Part shown: positions 1 through 7,664 of the stretch, piece by piece
How the letters are laid out: every line of letters begins with the position of its first letter
How positions within the stretch are numbered: the first letter of the stretch is position 1
Assembly (NCBI GenBank): GCA_020026355.1
Contig: JAHHQP010000035.1
Span: 1-20,274 of the forward strand
Reading direction: 5' to 3'
DNA from: Bacteroidales bacterium
GTDB taxonomy: Bacteria; Bacteroidota; Bacteroidia; Bacteroidales; UBA932
DNA: 20,274 nucleotides
The notes under the pieces: model-generated
The model's input: the letters and a program-made list of their open reading frames with translations, nothing else
Told to the model about the DNA's origin: nothing
Databases searched by the model: none
Made by a program: the position numbers and the translations under genes

Positions 1-1113
1 GTGGACAAGCCTCATCAGTCTCAGCCGAATGAAGGTGGGGAAGCGCAGCAGCAGCCTGAACTGCCTGATAATCCTGAACTGCCTGATAATCCTGAATTGC
101 CGGCCTATGCCGAAGTTCCCGTCATCGTGGAAATGAACGAGGATTACCGGCTCATCACCCATCATGCGTCCACCTACAGGACCAGGCAGAAGGTCCGCAA
201 CTATACCGCCTGCTACGATGTCCGCAGGCACAATCCCATCTGGGTTGCCTATCCGCTTCATGACTGCTATACGGAAGGAGGTTTCACCCGCCCGGAGAAA
301 GACCCGTGGAGACCGGATCCGTCCCTGAAGGAGTCCGAGCAGTCCATCATCTATGCGACGGACTGGAAAGACTGGCCATGGAAGCACAGCAAGGGAAAAC
401 CGAAGGACCAGTACAATTACTGGAGTCCGGTGACTGAAAGCTATGCAAGGTACCAGGGCTATATCAAGGGCCATCTGCTTCGCAGCGCCGATCGTGGTGC
501 CGGAAGAAAAGACCGGCTGCTGGATCTGAATGTCCAGACCTTCTACCCGACCAACATCGCTCCGGAAAGATATTACGAGGTACGTGCGAATATCGATGAT
601 GATGAGGATCTCGAGACGCTCAACCATTGGACGATCGTTGAAGGAATAGCGCCGGATCAATGGAAATGTGAGGATACGCTCTACATCGTCACCGGCTGTT
701 TTTATGGCGATGAAGCTCATAAGGTTGTGGATGCCAGCTCTTACGGAAAGAAGACTGGTAAAAGCAAGGAATGCATCGTGCCGACCGCCCGCTACAAGGT
801 CTTCCTGAGGACAAAGGCTGGAAACACCGGTAAGAAGGTCAATGAATGCAAGCCGGACGAGCTGATGACCATCGCTTTCTGGTTCCCGCAGTGTTTCGAT
901 TACAGCAATGAAGTGCTTTCGCTGCCGGCTCTACGTTCCCAGATCCTGACTGTCGCGGAGCTGGAGAAGAAGATCGGCAGTAAGTTCGACTTCTTCCCGG
1001 GCATTCCGGAGGCTGCCAAGAAGACCTGCAAGGTAGAGGATTGGCCGGATCTCGCCCGGATCGTCGATATGCCGCTTGACGAGCATTACCGGGGCGGCTA
1101 TATCTATTTCTGA
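1..1113 (+). CDS. DNA/RNA non-specific endonuclease family protein (5' end probably outside the window)
   Basis: Probable metal-dependent nuclease of the Serratia-nuclease/NUC1 (beta-beta-alpha metal) superfamily, which cleaves DNA and RNA without sequence preference. The core reads GYIKGHLLRSADR (residues 153-165), aligning with the family's DRGH...SADR box with H158 as the expected general base. It is followed by QTFYPTNIAPE (179-189), where N185 matches the Mg2+-binding Asn, and by HWTIVEG, the usual W..LE element. The DRGH box is degenerate: IKGH replaces DRGH, keeping Gly and His. Residues 19-34 contain tandem PELPDN units encoded by an 18-bp repeat, probably a flexible linker. Homologues in this phylum are often lipoproteins with Ig-like domains before the nuclease. 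No signal peptide is seen here and the frame is open to base 1, so the GTG at position 1 is probably not the true start. Family assignment is fairly sure; activity is inferred. Confidence 0.8.
   Translation: MDKPHQSQPNEGGEAQQQPELPDNPELPDNPELPAYAEVPVIVEMNEDYRLITHHASTYRTRQKVRNYTACYDVRRHNPIWVAYPLHDCYTEGGFTRPEKDPWRPDPSLKESEQSIIYATDWKDWPWKHSKGKPKDQYNYWSPVTESYARYQGYIKGHLLRSADRGAGRKDRLLDLNVQTFYPTNIAPERYYEVRANIDDDEDLETLNHWTIVEGIAPDQWKCEDTLYIVTGCFYGDEAHKVVDASSYGKKTGKSKECIVPTARYKVFLRTKAGNTGKKVNECKPDELMTIAFWFPQCFDYSNEVLSLPALRSQILTVAELEKKIGSKFDFFPGIPEAAKKTCKVEDWPDLARIVDMPLDEHYRGGYIYF
55..99 (+). repeat. 18-bp tandem repeat, about 2.5 copies, in the nuclease linker
   Basis: The unit CCTGAACTGCCTGATAAT occurs at 55-72 and 73-90, followed by a partial, slightly diverged copy from 91. 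It is in frame and encodes repeated PELPDN hexapeptides, as expected for a proline-rich spacer between an upstream region and the nuclease domain. Exact DNA identity between copies suggests recent slippage. Confidence 0.85.
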
Positions 1114-1136
1114 TCTTCTTTCCGGAAGGTCGTTTG

Positions 1137-1179
1137 AAAAAACGAGGAACGGATGTCCATGAGGGCATCCGTTCCTTGT
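1137..1179 (-). terminator. Intrinsic terminator after mmdB, probably shared with the convergent nuclease gene
   Basis: Bases 1142-1158 pair with 1163-1179 around an ATGA loop, with a core of AGGAACGGATG against CATCCGTTCCT and a few G-U pairs. Read on the minus strand the hairpin is followed by six T (plus-strand A-run 1137-1142), so it is a good terminator for the decarboxylase operon, whose last stop is at 1201. On the plus strand the following sequence is only moderately T-rich (CTTGTCTTAT), so termination of the nuclease transcript is weaker but possible. Confidence 0.8.
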
Positions 1180-1200
1180 CTTATATCCATTGACCTGAGG

Positions 1201-2343
1201 CTAACCGAGGAAGGCGAGGAGGATTCCGGCAGCAACGGCTGAACCGATCACTCCGGCCACATTCGGTGCCATGGCATGCATCAGCAGATGGTTGCTCTTG
1301 TCGAATTCACGACCGACGACTTCGGAAACACGGGCGGAATCCGGTACGGCGGACACACCGGCATTGCCGATGAGCGGGTTGATCTTCCGGCCTTCCTTGA
1401 GGAAGAGGTTCATGAACTTGACGAAAAGCACACCGCAGAAGGTGGCGATGATGAAGGAGACCAGACCCAGCGCGAAAATCTTGATGGACGCGGAGGTCAG
1501 GAAGACATTTGCCTGGGTCGAGCAGCCGACGGTGAGTCCGATCAGAATGGTCACGACATCGATCATCGGGCCGCGGGCCGTTTCTGCGAGACGGCGGGTC
1601 ACACCGCTTTCTTTCAGCAGGTTACCGAAGAAAAGCATACCCAGCAGCGGAAGTCCTGAAGGCACGATGAAAGCGGTCAGGAGCAGACCCACGATCGGGA
1701 AGATGATCTTTTCTTTCTGGCTGACCGGTCTTGGTGGAGCCATGCGGATGGTACGTTCTTTCCGGGTCGTCAGCAGCAGCATGATCGGTCGCTGGATGAC
1801 CGGAACGAGGGCCATGTAGGAGTAGGCGGAAACGGCGATCGCACCCATCAGGTGAGGAGCCAGTCTGGAAGACAGGAAAATGGCGGTCGGACCGTCCGCA
1901 CCTCCGATGATGCCGATGGCACCGGCTTCCACCGGAGTGAAGCCCATGTGCAGGGCAATGATGTAGGCCCCGAAGATACCGATCTGGGCGGCCGCTCCGA
2001 TGAGCATGAGCTTCGGTTGCGAGATCAGGGAGGAGAAATCCGTCATCGCGCCGATTCCCAGGAAGATCAGCGGGGGATACCAGCCTTTCAGCACACCCTG
2101 ATAGAGAATGTTCAGTACGGAACCTTCTTCATAGATACCGATCTGCATGCCGGCAGGAAGGGGAATGTTTCCGATGATGATGCCGAATCCGATCGGAATC
2201 AGCAGCAGCGGCTCCCACTCCTTCTTGATGGCCATATAGATGAACGTGATGCCGATCAGGATCATGATGATGTGACCGAGCGTCATGTTCGCGAAGGCGG
2301 TATAACTGAAGAACTGTTCCAGACTTTCGATGATAGTGTCCAT
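1201..2343 (-). CDS. mmdB: Sodium-translocating methylmalonyl-CoA decarboxylase, beta subunit
   Basis: Integral membrane subunit that decarboxylates carboxybiotin and couples this to export of Na+ across the inner membrane. At 380 aa it is of normal length for the OadB/MmdB/GcdB family. It has multiple hydrophobic segments, the family segment GAMTDFSSL (98-106), and the hallmark GGADGPTAIF (147-156), whose Asp150 corresponds to the essential Asp of Klebsiella OadB. Near the C-terminus lie NAGVSAVPDSARVSE and MAPNVAGVIGSAVAAG, the other conserved sodium/biotin-site regions. It is last in the operon, 15 bp after mmdC, with AGGAG at good spacing before the ATG. The beta subunit alone cannot tell oxaloacetate, glutaconyl-CoA or methylmalonyl-CoA enzymes apart; the upstream carboxyltransferase decides. 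Confidence 0.93.
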   Translation of the reverse strand: MDTIIESLEQFFSYTAFANMTLGHIIMILIGITFIYMAIKKEWEPLLLIPIGFGIIIGNIPLPAGMQIGIYEEGSVLNILYQGVLKGWYPPLIFLGIGAMTDFSSLISQPKLMLIGAAAQIGIFGAYIIALHMGFTPVEAGAIGIIGGADGPTAIFLSSRLAPHLMGAIAVSAYSYMALVPVIQRPIMLLLTTRKERTIRMAPPRPVSQKEKIIFPIVGLLLTAFIVPSGLPLLGMLFFGNLLKESGVTRRLAETARGPMIDVVTILIGLTVGCSTQANVFLTSASIKIFALGLVSFIIATFCGVLFVKFMNLFLKEGRKINPLIGNAGVSAVPDSARVSEVVGREFDKSNHLLMHAMAPNVAGVIGSAVAAGILLAFLG

Positions 2344-2358
2344 GGATAATCTCCTGTA

Positions 2359-2820
2359 TTAAGCGATGGTGATGATCGGAGCGCCTTCCAGCACGGAATC
2401 TCCCTTATGGACATGGATGGTCTTCACGGTTCCTGCATATTCGGCTTCGATGGCGTTCTCCATCTTCATGGCTTCGAGCACTGCCACCTGCTGTCCGGCT
2501 TTCACCGTATCTCCTTCCTTGACGCATACCTCGATGATGACGCCTGGAAGCGGGGAACTGATGGCCTTCCCACCGGCTGGAGCAGCAGATGCAGCCGGTG
2601 CTGCGGGTGCCGGCTGAACAGCGGGTGCGGTCTGTACAGGAGCTGGAGCAGGCTGTACCTGGGCTTCCTGGACTATCGGAGCTGCCGGAACTGCCGGGCT
2701 CTTCTCCATTTCAACTTCATAGCTGATGCCGTTGACGGTCACATTGGCTTTACCGTCCTGGATGGAATCAATGGTCACGGCATATTCATTGCCATTGATC
2801 TTATATCTGTATTCTTTCAT
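2359..2820 (-). CDS. mmdC: Biotin carrier (gamma) subunit of methylmalonyl-CoA decarboxylase
   Basis: Small biotinylated carrier protein of 153 aa that shuttles the carboxyl group from the carboxyltransferase to the membrane beta subunit. The C-terminal biotinyl/lipoyl domain (about 85-153) holds the biotinylation motif EAMKMEN with K119 as the modified lysine. A Pro/Ala-rich flexible linker (about 41-82) joins it to a short N-terminal region (1-38) that probably docks to partner subunits. Its ATG overlaps the TGA of mmdD by four bases, suggesting translational coupling. Biotin must be attached by a BirA-type ligase encoded elsewhere. Confidence 0.93.
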   Translation of the reverse strand: MKEYRYKINGNEYAVTIDSIQDGKANVTVNGISYEVEMEKSPAVPAAPIVQEAQVQPAPAPVQTAPAVQPAPAAPAASAAPAGGKAISSPLPGVIIEVCVKEGDTVKAGQQVAVLEAMKMENAIEAEYAGTVKTIHVHKGDSVLEGAPIITIA

Positions 2821-3233
2821 CTCTTTATAGTGATTATGTAACTTTCCTGATCATGAGGATATTCGTCGAGCTCCTGTTCGAGCGCCATGGCGATCGCGGC
2901 CTGCACCTCCCCTGAGGTTTCTTCTTTCAAGGCCAATGAGATCGCTGCGGCGATTTCCTCTTCTTTCGCCGCTTTTCCTGCTTTCTTCCGTCCCAGCCTC
3001 CAGCAGATCCTGCTGCAGTCAGTGTTGACGATCTTGCCGATCAGAGAATAGCTGAGGTATAGGATGAACAAGGCCAGGAAAACGACGGTGACGGAAGTGA
3101 TGGTCATGATGATCCCGTGCGGATCCTTGAGCATCATTTCGGCATTCACATCCTTGCCGGCCAGATTCATGGCTTCGGCCAGCTTGTCGACGACTCCGTT
3201 CATCGGAAGACCTGTAATCAATGGTTCAAACAT
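2817..3233 (-). CDS. mmdD: OadG-family delta subunit of methylmalonyl-CoA decarboxylase
   Basis: Single-pass membrane subunit that in this family holds the complex together and anchors the soluble carboxyltransferase. Just after a short N-terminal stretch comes a hydrophobic segment (TITSVTVVFLALFILYLSYS). The cytoplasmic tail ends with a region like other OadG/MmdD tails: EEEIAAAISLAL, then VQAAIAMALEQEL and a terminal ESYIITIKR. A longer reading would start at a TTG at 3251, but that frame runs through ACAGGAGAAA, which is an ideal ribosome binding site for the ATG at 3233. The ATG giving 138 aa (MFEPLITG...) is therefore preferred. It lies about 20 bp after mmdA and overlaps mmdC by 4 bp. 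Sequence conservation in this family is low, so the assignment also relies on position. Confidence 0.85.
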   Translation of the reverse strand: MFEPLITGLPMNGVVDKLAEAMNLAGKDVNAEMMLKDPHGIIMTITSVTVVFLALFILYLSYSLIGKIVNTDCSRICWRLGRKKAGKAAKEEEIAAAISLALKEETSGEVQAAIAMALEQELDEYPHDQESYIITIKR

Positions 3234-3254
3234 CGTTTTCTCCTGTTTCAATGG

Positions 3255-4817
3255 TTATAAAGGCAGATTGTCATGTTTGCGGACCGGATTCTCCTGTTTC
3301 TTGTCCGCCAGCTGCTCGAGGGCACGGATGACTCTGAAACGGGTGTTGCGAGGCTCGATGACATCGTCGATGTAACCGTAGCTGGCTGCACTGTACGGAT
3401 TGCAGAAGAGGTCGTTGTATTCTTTTTTCTTTTCTTCGGCGATCCTGGCGCGTTCTTCCGGATCGGCAATGGTCTTGAGTTCCTTCGAATAGAGAATCTC
3501 GACCGCACCTTCCGCACCCATCACCGCGATGTTGGCGGATGGCCAGGCATAGTTGATGTCTCCACGCAACTGCTTGCAGCTCATGACAATGTGTGAACCT
3601 CCGTAGGATTTCCTGAGGGTGACGGTCACTTTCGGGACGGTCGCTTCTCCATAAGCGTAGAGGAGTTTCGCACCGTGTACGATGATGCCACCGTATTCCT
3701 GCTGCGTACCGCAGAGGAATCCCGGCACGTCGACGAGGGTCACGAGGGGAATGTTGAAGGCGTCGCAGAATCGGACGAAACGCGCTGCCTTGCGGGAGGC
3801 GTTGATGTCAAGCACGCCGGCCAGAATTTTCGGCTGGTTGGCGACGATGCCGACGGAACGTCCGTTCATGTGCGCGAAACCGATGATGATGTTCTTCGCC
3901 CAGCTTCTGTGGACCTCGAGGAACGCTCCGTCATCGACGATGCTGCCGATGACCTGATACATATCGTATGGTTTGTTCGGATGGTCAGGAATGATCTCGT
4001 TGAGGAAGTCATCAGTCCGGCCCGGGCTGTCCTGTGTCGGCTTGAACGGAGCTTTCTCGCGGTTGTTCTGAGGAATGAAGCTCAGAAGTTCCTTGATGAT
4101 CCGGATGCCTTCTTCTTCGTTCTCGGCGGCGAAATGAGCGACGCCGCTCTTGGTGGAATGGACGCTTGCACCTCCCAGTTCTTCCTGCGTGACCACCTCA
4201 CCGGTAACGGTCTTGACGACTCCAGGACCGGTCAGGAACATGTAGGAAGTGTCCTTGATCATGATGTTGAAGTCGGTCAGGGCAGGAGAGTAGACTGCTC
4301 CGCCGGCACATGGACCGAAGATTCCTGAAATCTGTGGAATCACACCAGAGGACATGATGTTCCGCTGGAAGATTTCACCGAAACCGGCCAGGGCGCAGAT
4401 GCCTTCCTGGATACGGGCTCCGCCGGAATCGTTCAGGCCGATGCAGGGTGCACCGTTCTTCACGGCCATGTCCATGACTTTGCAGATCTTCTGTGCCATG
4501 GTTTCAGAAAGGGAACCTCCTGAAACGGTGAAATCCTGAGCGAAGACGTAGACGATGCGTCCGTCGATCGTACCTTGTCCGGTCACGACGCCGTCTCCGT
4601 CGAAATGCTGTTTGTCCATACCGAAGTTCGTGCAGCGATGCCGGACGAACATGTCATATTCTTCGAAGCTGCCTTCATCGAGCAGCATGGCGATGCGCTC
4701 ACGGGCGGTATGCTTCCCTTTGCTGTGCTGTGCGTCGATTCTTTTCTGTCCTCCTCCCATCTTCGCCACTGCGCGACGCTCGACCAGCTCTTTGATTTTT
4801 TCTTGTTGAATGTTCAT
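3255..4817 (-). CDS. mmdA: Methylmalonyl-CoA decarboxylase alpha subunit (carboxyltransferase)
   Basis: Cytoplasmic carboxyltransferase that moves the carboxyl group from methylmalonyl-CoA to the biotin of MmdC, giving propionyl-CoA. At 520 aa it has the usual length and the crotonase-like fold seen in PccB/MmdA. The N-terminal acyl-CoA/biotin site carries DSGGARIQEG (130-139) and GPCAGGAVYSPAL (168-180), which form an oxyanion hole. The C-terminal half has SYGGSHIVMS and AVMGAEGAVEIL, the second active-site region. First gene of the operon mmdA-D-C-B, which distinguishes it from propionyl-CoA carboxylase: no biotin carboxylase (AccC-like) gene is adjacent and a Na+-pump beta subunit is. A TAnnTTTG element lies 25 bp upstream. 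In Bacteroidota this enzyme completes the succinate-to-propionate route and adds to the sodium gradient. No methylmalonyl-CoA epimerase or mutase gene is in the window. Confidence 0.93.
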   Translation of the reverse strand: MNIQQEKIKELVERRAVAKMGGGQKRIDAQHSKGKHTARERIAMLLDEGSFEEYDMFVRHRCTNFGMDKQHFDGDGVVTGQGTIDGRIVYVFAQDFTVSGGSLSETMAQKICKVMDMAVKNGAPCIGLNDSGGARIQEGICALAGFGEIFQRNIMSSGVIPQISGIFGPCAGGAVYSPALTDFNIMIKDTSYMFLTGPGVVKTVTGEVVTQEELGGASVHSTKSGVAHFAAENEEEGIRIIKELLSFIPQNNREKAPFKPTQDSPGRTDDFLNEIIPDHPNKPYDMYQVIGSIVDDGAFLEVHRSWAKNIIIGFAHMNGRSVGIVANQPKILAGVLDINASRKAARFVRFCDAFNIPLVTLVDVPGFLCGTQQEYGGIIVHGAKLLYAYGEATVPKVTVTLRKSYGGSHIVMSCKQLRGDINYAWPSANIAVMGAEGAVEILYSKELKTIADPEERARIAEEKKKEYNDLFCNPYSAASYGYIDDVIEPRNTRFRVIRALEQLADKKQENPVRKHDNLPL

Positions 4818-4841
4818 AATTTCAGATTATGATGTACTTTG

Positions 4842-4849
4842 CAAAGGTA
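4842..4849 (-). promoter_or_regulatory. Bacteroidota -7 element for the mmd operon
   Basis: Minus-strand TACCTTTG matches the Bacteroidota -7 consensus TAnnTTTG exactly and sits 25 bp before the mmdA ATG, giving an expected leader of about 20 nt. No clear -33 TTG is seen 19-21 bp upstream, so promoter strength is uncertain. Confidence 0.6.
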
Positions 4850-4911
4850 ATATTATTTTGCAGAATGCCGTGCTTTTTCCTTCTCGCTCTCTGCCGATCT
4901 CTTCCTATATG

Positions 4912-4953
4912 AAAAACGGAAGGCCGGACCCACAAGTGTGGATCCGGCCTTTT
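4912..4953 (-). terminator. Intrinsic terminator after yebC
   Basis: A GC-rich hairpin: AAGGCCGGA (4920-4928) pairs with TCCGGCCTT (4943-4951), with a further CCAC/GTGG helix and a small loop inside and one internal mismatch. On the minus strand it is followed by CCG and five T (plus-strand A-run 4912-4916). It begins about 22 bp after the yebC stop and separates that unit from the mmd operon. The plus strand also has four T after the stem, so it may act in both directions. Confidence 0.8.
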
Positions 4954-4973
4954 CATGTCCTGTCAAAGGAGGA

Positions 4974-5723
4974 TTACTCTTCATCATCTGCAGATGGAGC
5001 GAGGGTAGAGTAGACGTTCTGTACGTCATCATCCTCTTCGATCTTGTCCAGAAGTTTCTGGACAGATTCCCTGTCTTCTCCTTCAAGTTCCTTCAGCTCC
5101 ACGTTCGGAATTCTGGTGAACTCTGCTGAAATCAGTTCGTAACCGTTGTCTTCGATGTATTTCTGAATCTGGTTGAAAGCGGTGAACTCGCCGTAGATCA
5201 CGATCTCCATCTCTTCGTTCTCGTTCTCCTCCTCGAAGATCTCGTCCAGTCCGTAATCGATCAGTTCAAGCTCGAGCTCCTCGATGTCGACCGGCTTGTC
5301 GCTCTTGATACGGAACATGCAACGGCGGTCGAACATATAGTCGACACTGCCTGAAGTTCCGAGTGAACCGCCGTGCTTGGTGAAGTAGGAGCGGACATTG
5401 GCAACCGTACGGTTGTTGTTGTCAGTAGCGGCTTCCACGAGGATGGCGATACCGTGAGGACCGTATCCTTCGAATACCACCTCCTTGTAATCGCTCTGGT
5501 CCTTGTCACTTGCTCTCTTGATCGCGCGCTCGACGTTGTCCTTAGGCATGTTCTCGCTACGAGCGGTCTGCAGCAAAGCTCTCAGTCTTGGGTTACCTGT
5601 AACATCAGGACCGCCCTGCTTTACAGCGATAGTGATTTCTTTTCCGATTTTTGTGAACGTACGGGCCATGTGACCCCAACGTTTGAATTTTCTTTCTTTT
5701 CTGAATTCAAATGCTCTTCCCAT
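4974..5723 (-). CDS. yebC: YebC/PmpR family protein
   Basis: YebC-family protein of 249 aa. Family members were long annotated as transcriptional regulators (PmpR); more recent work links several to ribosomal translation of proline-rich stretches. The N-terminus MGRAFEFRKERKFKRWGHMA is the Bacteroidota version of the start, followed by RTFTKIGKEITIAVKQGGPD and ENMPKDNVERAIKRA. The middle contains EGYGPHGIAILVEAATDNNNRT and GGSLGTSGSVDYMF, both family hallmarks. The C-terminal region is acidic, with runs of Glu/Asp such as EIFEEENENEEMEI. It starts 26 bp after the stop of the TPR gene on the same strand and probably shares its transcript. Family identity is sure; the cellular role here is inferred. 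Confidence 0.93.
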   Translation of the reverse strand: MGRAFEFRKERKFKRWGHMARTFTKIGKEITIAVKQGGPDVTGNPRLRALLQTARSENMPKDNVERAIKRASDKDQSDYKEVVFEGYGPHGIAILVEAATDNNNRTVANVRSYFTKHGGSLGTSGSVDYMFDRRCMFRIKSDKPVDIEELELELIDYGLDEIFEEENENEEMEIVIYGEFTAFNQIQKYIEDNGYELISAEFTRIPNVELKELEGEDRESVQKLLDKIEEDDDVQNVYSTLAPSADDEE

Positions 5724-5749
5724 TTCTGATGACTTTTATAGTGCTGTTA

Positions 5750-6427
5750 TTATTTCGCAAGCAGCGTCTCCACTCTTCCGATGTATCTGTCGATTTCTGA
5801 TCCTGCGATGGACTGCGGGTATTCAGCCTTGACGCGCTGGTAGTATGTCAGAGCCTGCTCGTATTTCTGGAGCTTCTCAGCCGCATGTCCAGCGGAAAGA
5901 AGGTAGTCGCCGTTGAATGCGGAATCAGACAGCTTGACAGCTTTCTCGTAGCATCCGATGGCTTTCTCGTAGTCTCCCAGACCGCAGTAAGCATCGCCTT
6001 TCGCTGCGGCTACCCTTGATTCGAGAAGCGGTTCCTTTCCATCATATTTGTTCAGATACTCGATAGCGGTGTCATATTCCTTGAGGTTGAGGGCACCGAA
6101 ACCTGCATAGGCATAGACTGCTTTTCCTGCTTTCTTGCCGTATTCGTCGATGAGGTCAGCGAAGCCGATGGTCTCACCGTTTCCTTCGAGAGCTTCCTTA
6201 TACTGCTGGTTAAGGAAGGCGGTCTCCGGACGGGTCTTGCTGTCAAGCGCCTCCTGTTTCTTAGGAGCGTACACGAAGAAATAATAAGCGACAGCGGCTG
6301 CTGCGACAACTACGATTGCAATGGCGATGTTCAAGAGAAGTTTCTTGTTCTGGTTGAAGAAAAGCTGTGTCTTGGACACGGATTCCAACAATGGCTCTTC
6401 AGCCTCATTCTTTTTTGACTTGTTCAT
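5750..6427 (-). CDS. Membrane-anchored tetratricopeptide-repeat protein
   Basis: Protein of 225 aa with a short charged cytoplasmic N-terminus, one transmembrane helix (about residues 30-52, LLLNIAIAIVVVAAAAVAYYFFV) and a periplasmic helical domain with TPR-like units such as GLGDYEKAIGCYEKAVKL and KLQKYEQALTYYQRVKAEYP. The layout resembles YfgM-type or Tol-associated TPR proteins that act as scaffolds at the inner membrane, but no precise role can be assigned. The frame stays open up to 6484, but that upstream part overlaps the promoter found at 6482-6512, so the ATG at 6427 (MNKSKKNEAEEP) is the start. It is the first gene of a two-gene unit with yebC and divergent from recF. Confidence 0.8.
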   Translation of the reverse strand: MNKSKKNEAEEPLLESVSKTQLFFNQNKKLLLNIAIAIVVVAAAAVAYYFFVYAPKKQEALDSKTRPETAFLNQQYKEALEGNGETIGFADLIDEYGKKAGKAVYAYAGFGALNLKEYDTAIEYLNKYDGKEPLLESRVAAAKGDAYCGLGDYEKAIGCYEKAVKLSDSAFNGDYLLSAGHAAEKLQKYEQALTYYQRVKAEYPQSIAGSEIDRYIGRVETLLAK

Positions 6428-6481
6428 ATCTGTATGTTTTTTATTTTTTTTCTGAAAATTCCGTATGGTGCGGATAGTCGG

Positions 6482-6512
6482 CAAATTTATAAAAAAATGT
6501 ATAAAGTAGCAA
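6482..6512 (-). promoter_or_regulatory. Promoter of the TPR-yebC unit
   Basis: On the minus strand, TTG (6512-6510), a 20-bp spacer and TAAATTTG (6489-6482) match the Bacteroidota consensus TTTG-N19-21-TAnnTTTG. The expected transcript start near 6475 leaves a leader of about 48 nt before the ATG at 6427. Confidence 0.7.
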
Positions 6513-6531
6513 TTATTTGCCGTGAAAATGG

Positions 6532-6539
6532 TATCTTTG
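6532..6539 (+). promoter_or_regulatory. -7 element for recF
   Basis: TATCTTTG matches TAnnTTTG exactly and lies 24 bp before the recF ATG. No TTG is visible at the -33 position; the nearest TTTG (6516-6519) is too close. It is back to back with the TPR promoter. Confidence 0.55.
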
Positions 6540-6563
6540 CCTTAAAGAATAACTGAATCAGCA

Positions 6564-7664
6564 ATGCCGGTACTGGAAAAAATAGTCGTCTCAGACTTCA
6601 GGAACATCGAGCTCCAGGAATTGGAATTTTCACCGAACATCAACTGCATTTCCGGAAACAACGGAGAGGGGAAAACCAATCTGCTGGATGCGATCTATTA
6701 TCTTTCAATGACGAAGAGTGCCTTCGCGGCCTCAGACCGTTACAATTTCCGTTACGGAACGGAGAGCTTCTCCATTTCCGGGAAATATCTCATGGAGAAT
6801 GGTATGAGTTCGCGTTTTTCCCTGCAGATCACCTCGAAAGGAGAAAAGAAGGTCAAAAGGGATGACAAGCTTTATCAGAAGGTTTCCCAGCATATCGGTA
6901 CCTTGCCGGTCGTTCTGGTCTCTCCTTCCGACACTTCGCTGGTCAGCGATTCCGGAGAGGAACGTCGCCGCTTCGCGAACGCCGTCCTTTCCCAGATGGA
7001 CAAGGAATACCTCAGCGCTCTCCAGCAGTACAACCGTCTTCTTCTCCAGCGCAACAAGTTGCTGAAGGAGATGCGGACGGACAGGGATCTTCTGGAAGTG
7101 ATCGATGCCCGGATGGCCCATCATGCCGTTCCGGTTCATGAGGCGCGCAGACGTTTCGCGGAAATGATGGCTCCGGTCGTCGCCGAATATTATGCCGCCT
7201 TGTCCGGAGGAGCTGAAGACGTGGGCGTGACCTATGAGTCGCAGCTGGACTCCGGAAGCCTCGAGGAAATCTTCAAGGCCAATTACGAGAAGGACCGTGT
7301 TCTTAAATATACGACCGCCGGTCTCCAGCGGGATGATTTCATCTTCACGATGGGGGAACGTCCGTTGCGTCGGTGCGGCTCTCAGGGACAGCAGAAATCA
7401 TTTCTCGTATCCTTGAAGTTCGCACAGTATGAGATCATGAAGAGCAACTATGGTTTTCCGCCGATCCTGTTGCTGGACGACGTGTTCGACAAGCTGGACA
7501 TGGGAAGAATCTCCAACTTGCTGAAGATGGTGACCGGACATGAGTTCGGGCAGATCTTCATCACGGACAGCAATAAGGTGAGGATGGCCGGTATCGTGGA
7601 CAATCTGACTTCCGATCGGGTCTATTTCGATACGGTGGGAGGGGTTTTCACCCATGTCGGATGA
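6564..7664 (+). CDS. recF: DNA replication and repair protein RecF
   Basis: SMC/ABC-type ATPase of 366 aa that works with RecO and RecR to load RecA at single-strand gaps during recombinational repair and replication restart. Walker A is GNNGEGKT (31-38), the ABC signature GSQGQQKS (272-279), and Walker B ILLLDDVFDKLD (301-312), the usual RecF set, with a short coiled helical region between (about 145-200). The length is normal for RecF. It is divergent from the TPR gene and overlaps the next gene, a DUF721/DciA-like protein, by 11 bp. RecF in Bacteroidota is commonly followed by such a gene. Confidence 0.95.
   Translation: MPVLEKIVVSDFRNIELQELEFSPNINCISGNNGEGKTNLLDAIYYLSMTKSAFAASDRYNFRYGTESFSISGKYLMENGMSSRFSLQITSKGEKKVKRDDKLYQKVSQHIGTLPVVLVSPSDTSLVSDSGEERRRFANAVLSQMDKEYLSALQQYNRLLLQRNKLLKEMRTDRDLLEVIDARMAHHAVPVHEARRRFAEMMAPVVAEYYAALSGGAEDVGVTYESQLDSGSLEEIFKANYEKDRVLKYTTAGLQRDDFIFTMGERPLRRCGSQGQQKSFLVSLKFAQYEIMKSNYGFPPILLLDDVFDKLDMGRISNLLKMVTGHEFGQIFITDSNKVRMAGIVDNLTSDRVYFDTVGGVFTHVG

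Noticed and set aside
1852..2349. Plus-strand open frames over the mmd operon (also 1276-1659 and 3675-4328).
   Set aside because: They overlap strongly supported minus-strand genes and have no recognisable domains or ribosome binding sites.
4808..4817. GAATGTTCAT here and again near 16327-16336, identical to part of the palindrome at 18327-18342.
   Set aside because: Both extra copies are the complement of start codons reading Met-Asn-Ile (mmdA and the Omp85-type gene), lack the other palindrome arm, and so are coincidental.
4965..4972. AAAGGAGG on the plus strand, a perfect Shine-Dalgarno-like sequence.
   Set aside because: No plus-strand ATG follows at useful spacing, and the site lies just after the stop of yebC on the other strand.
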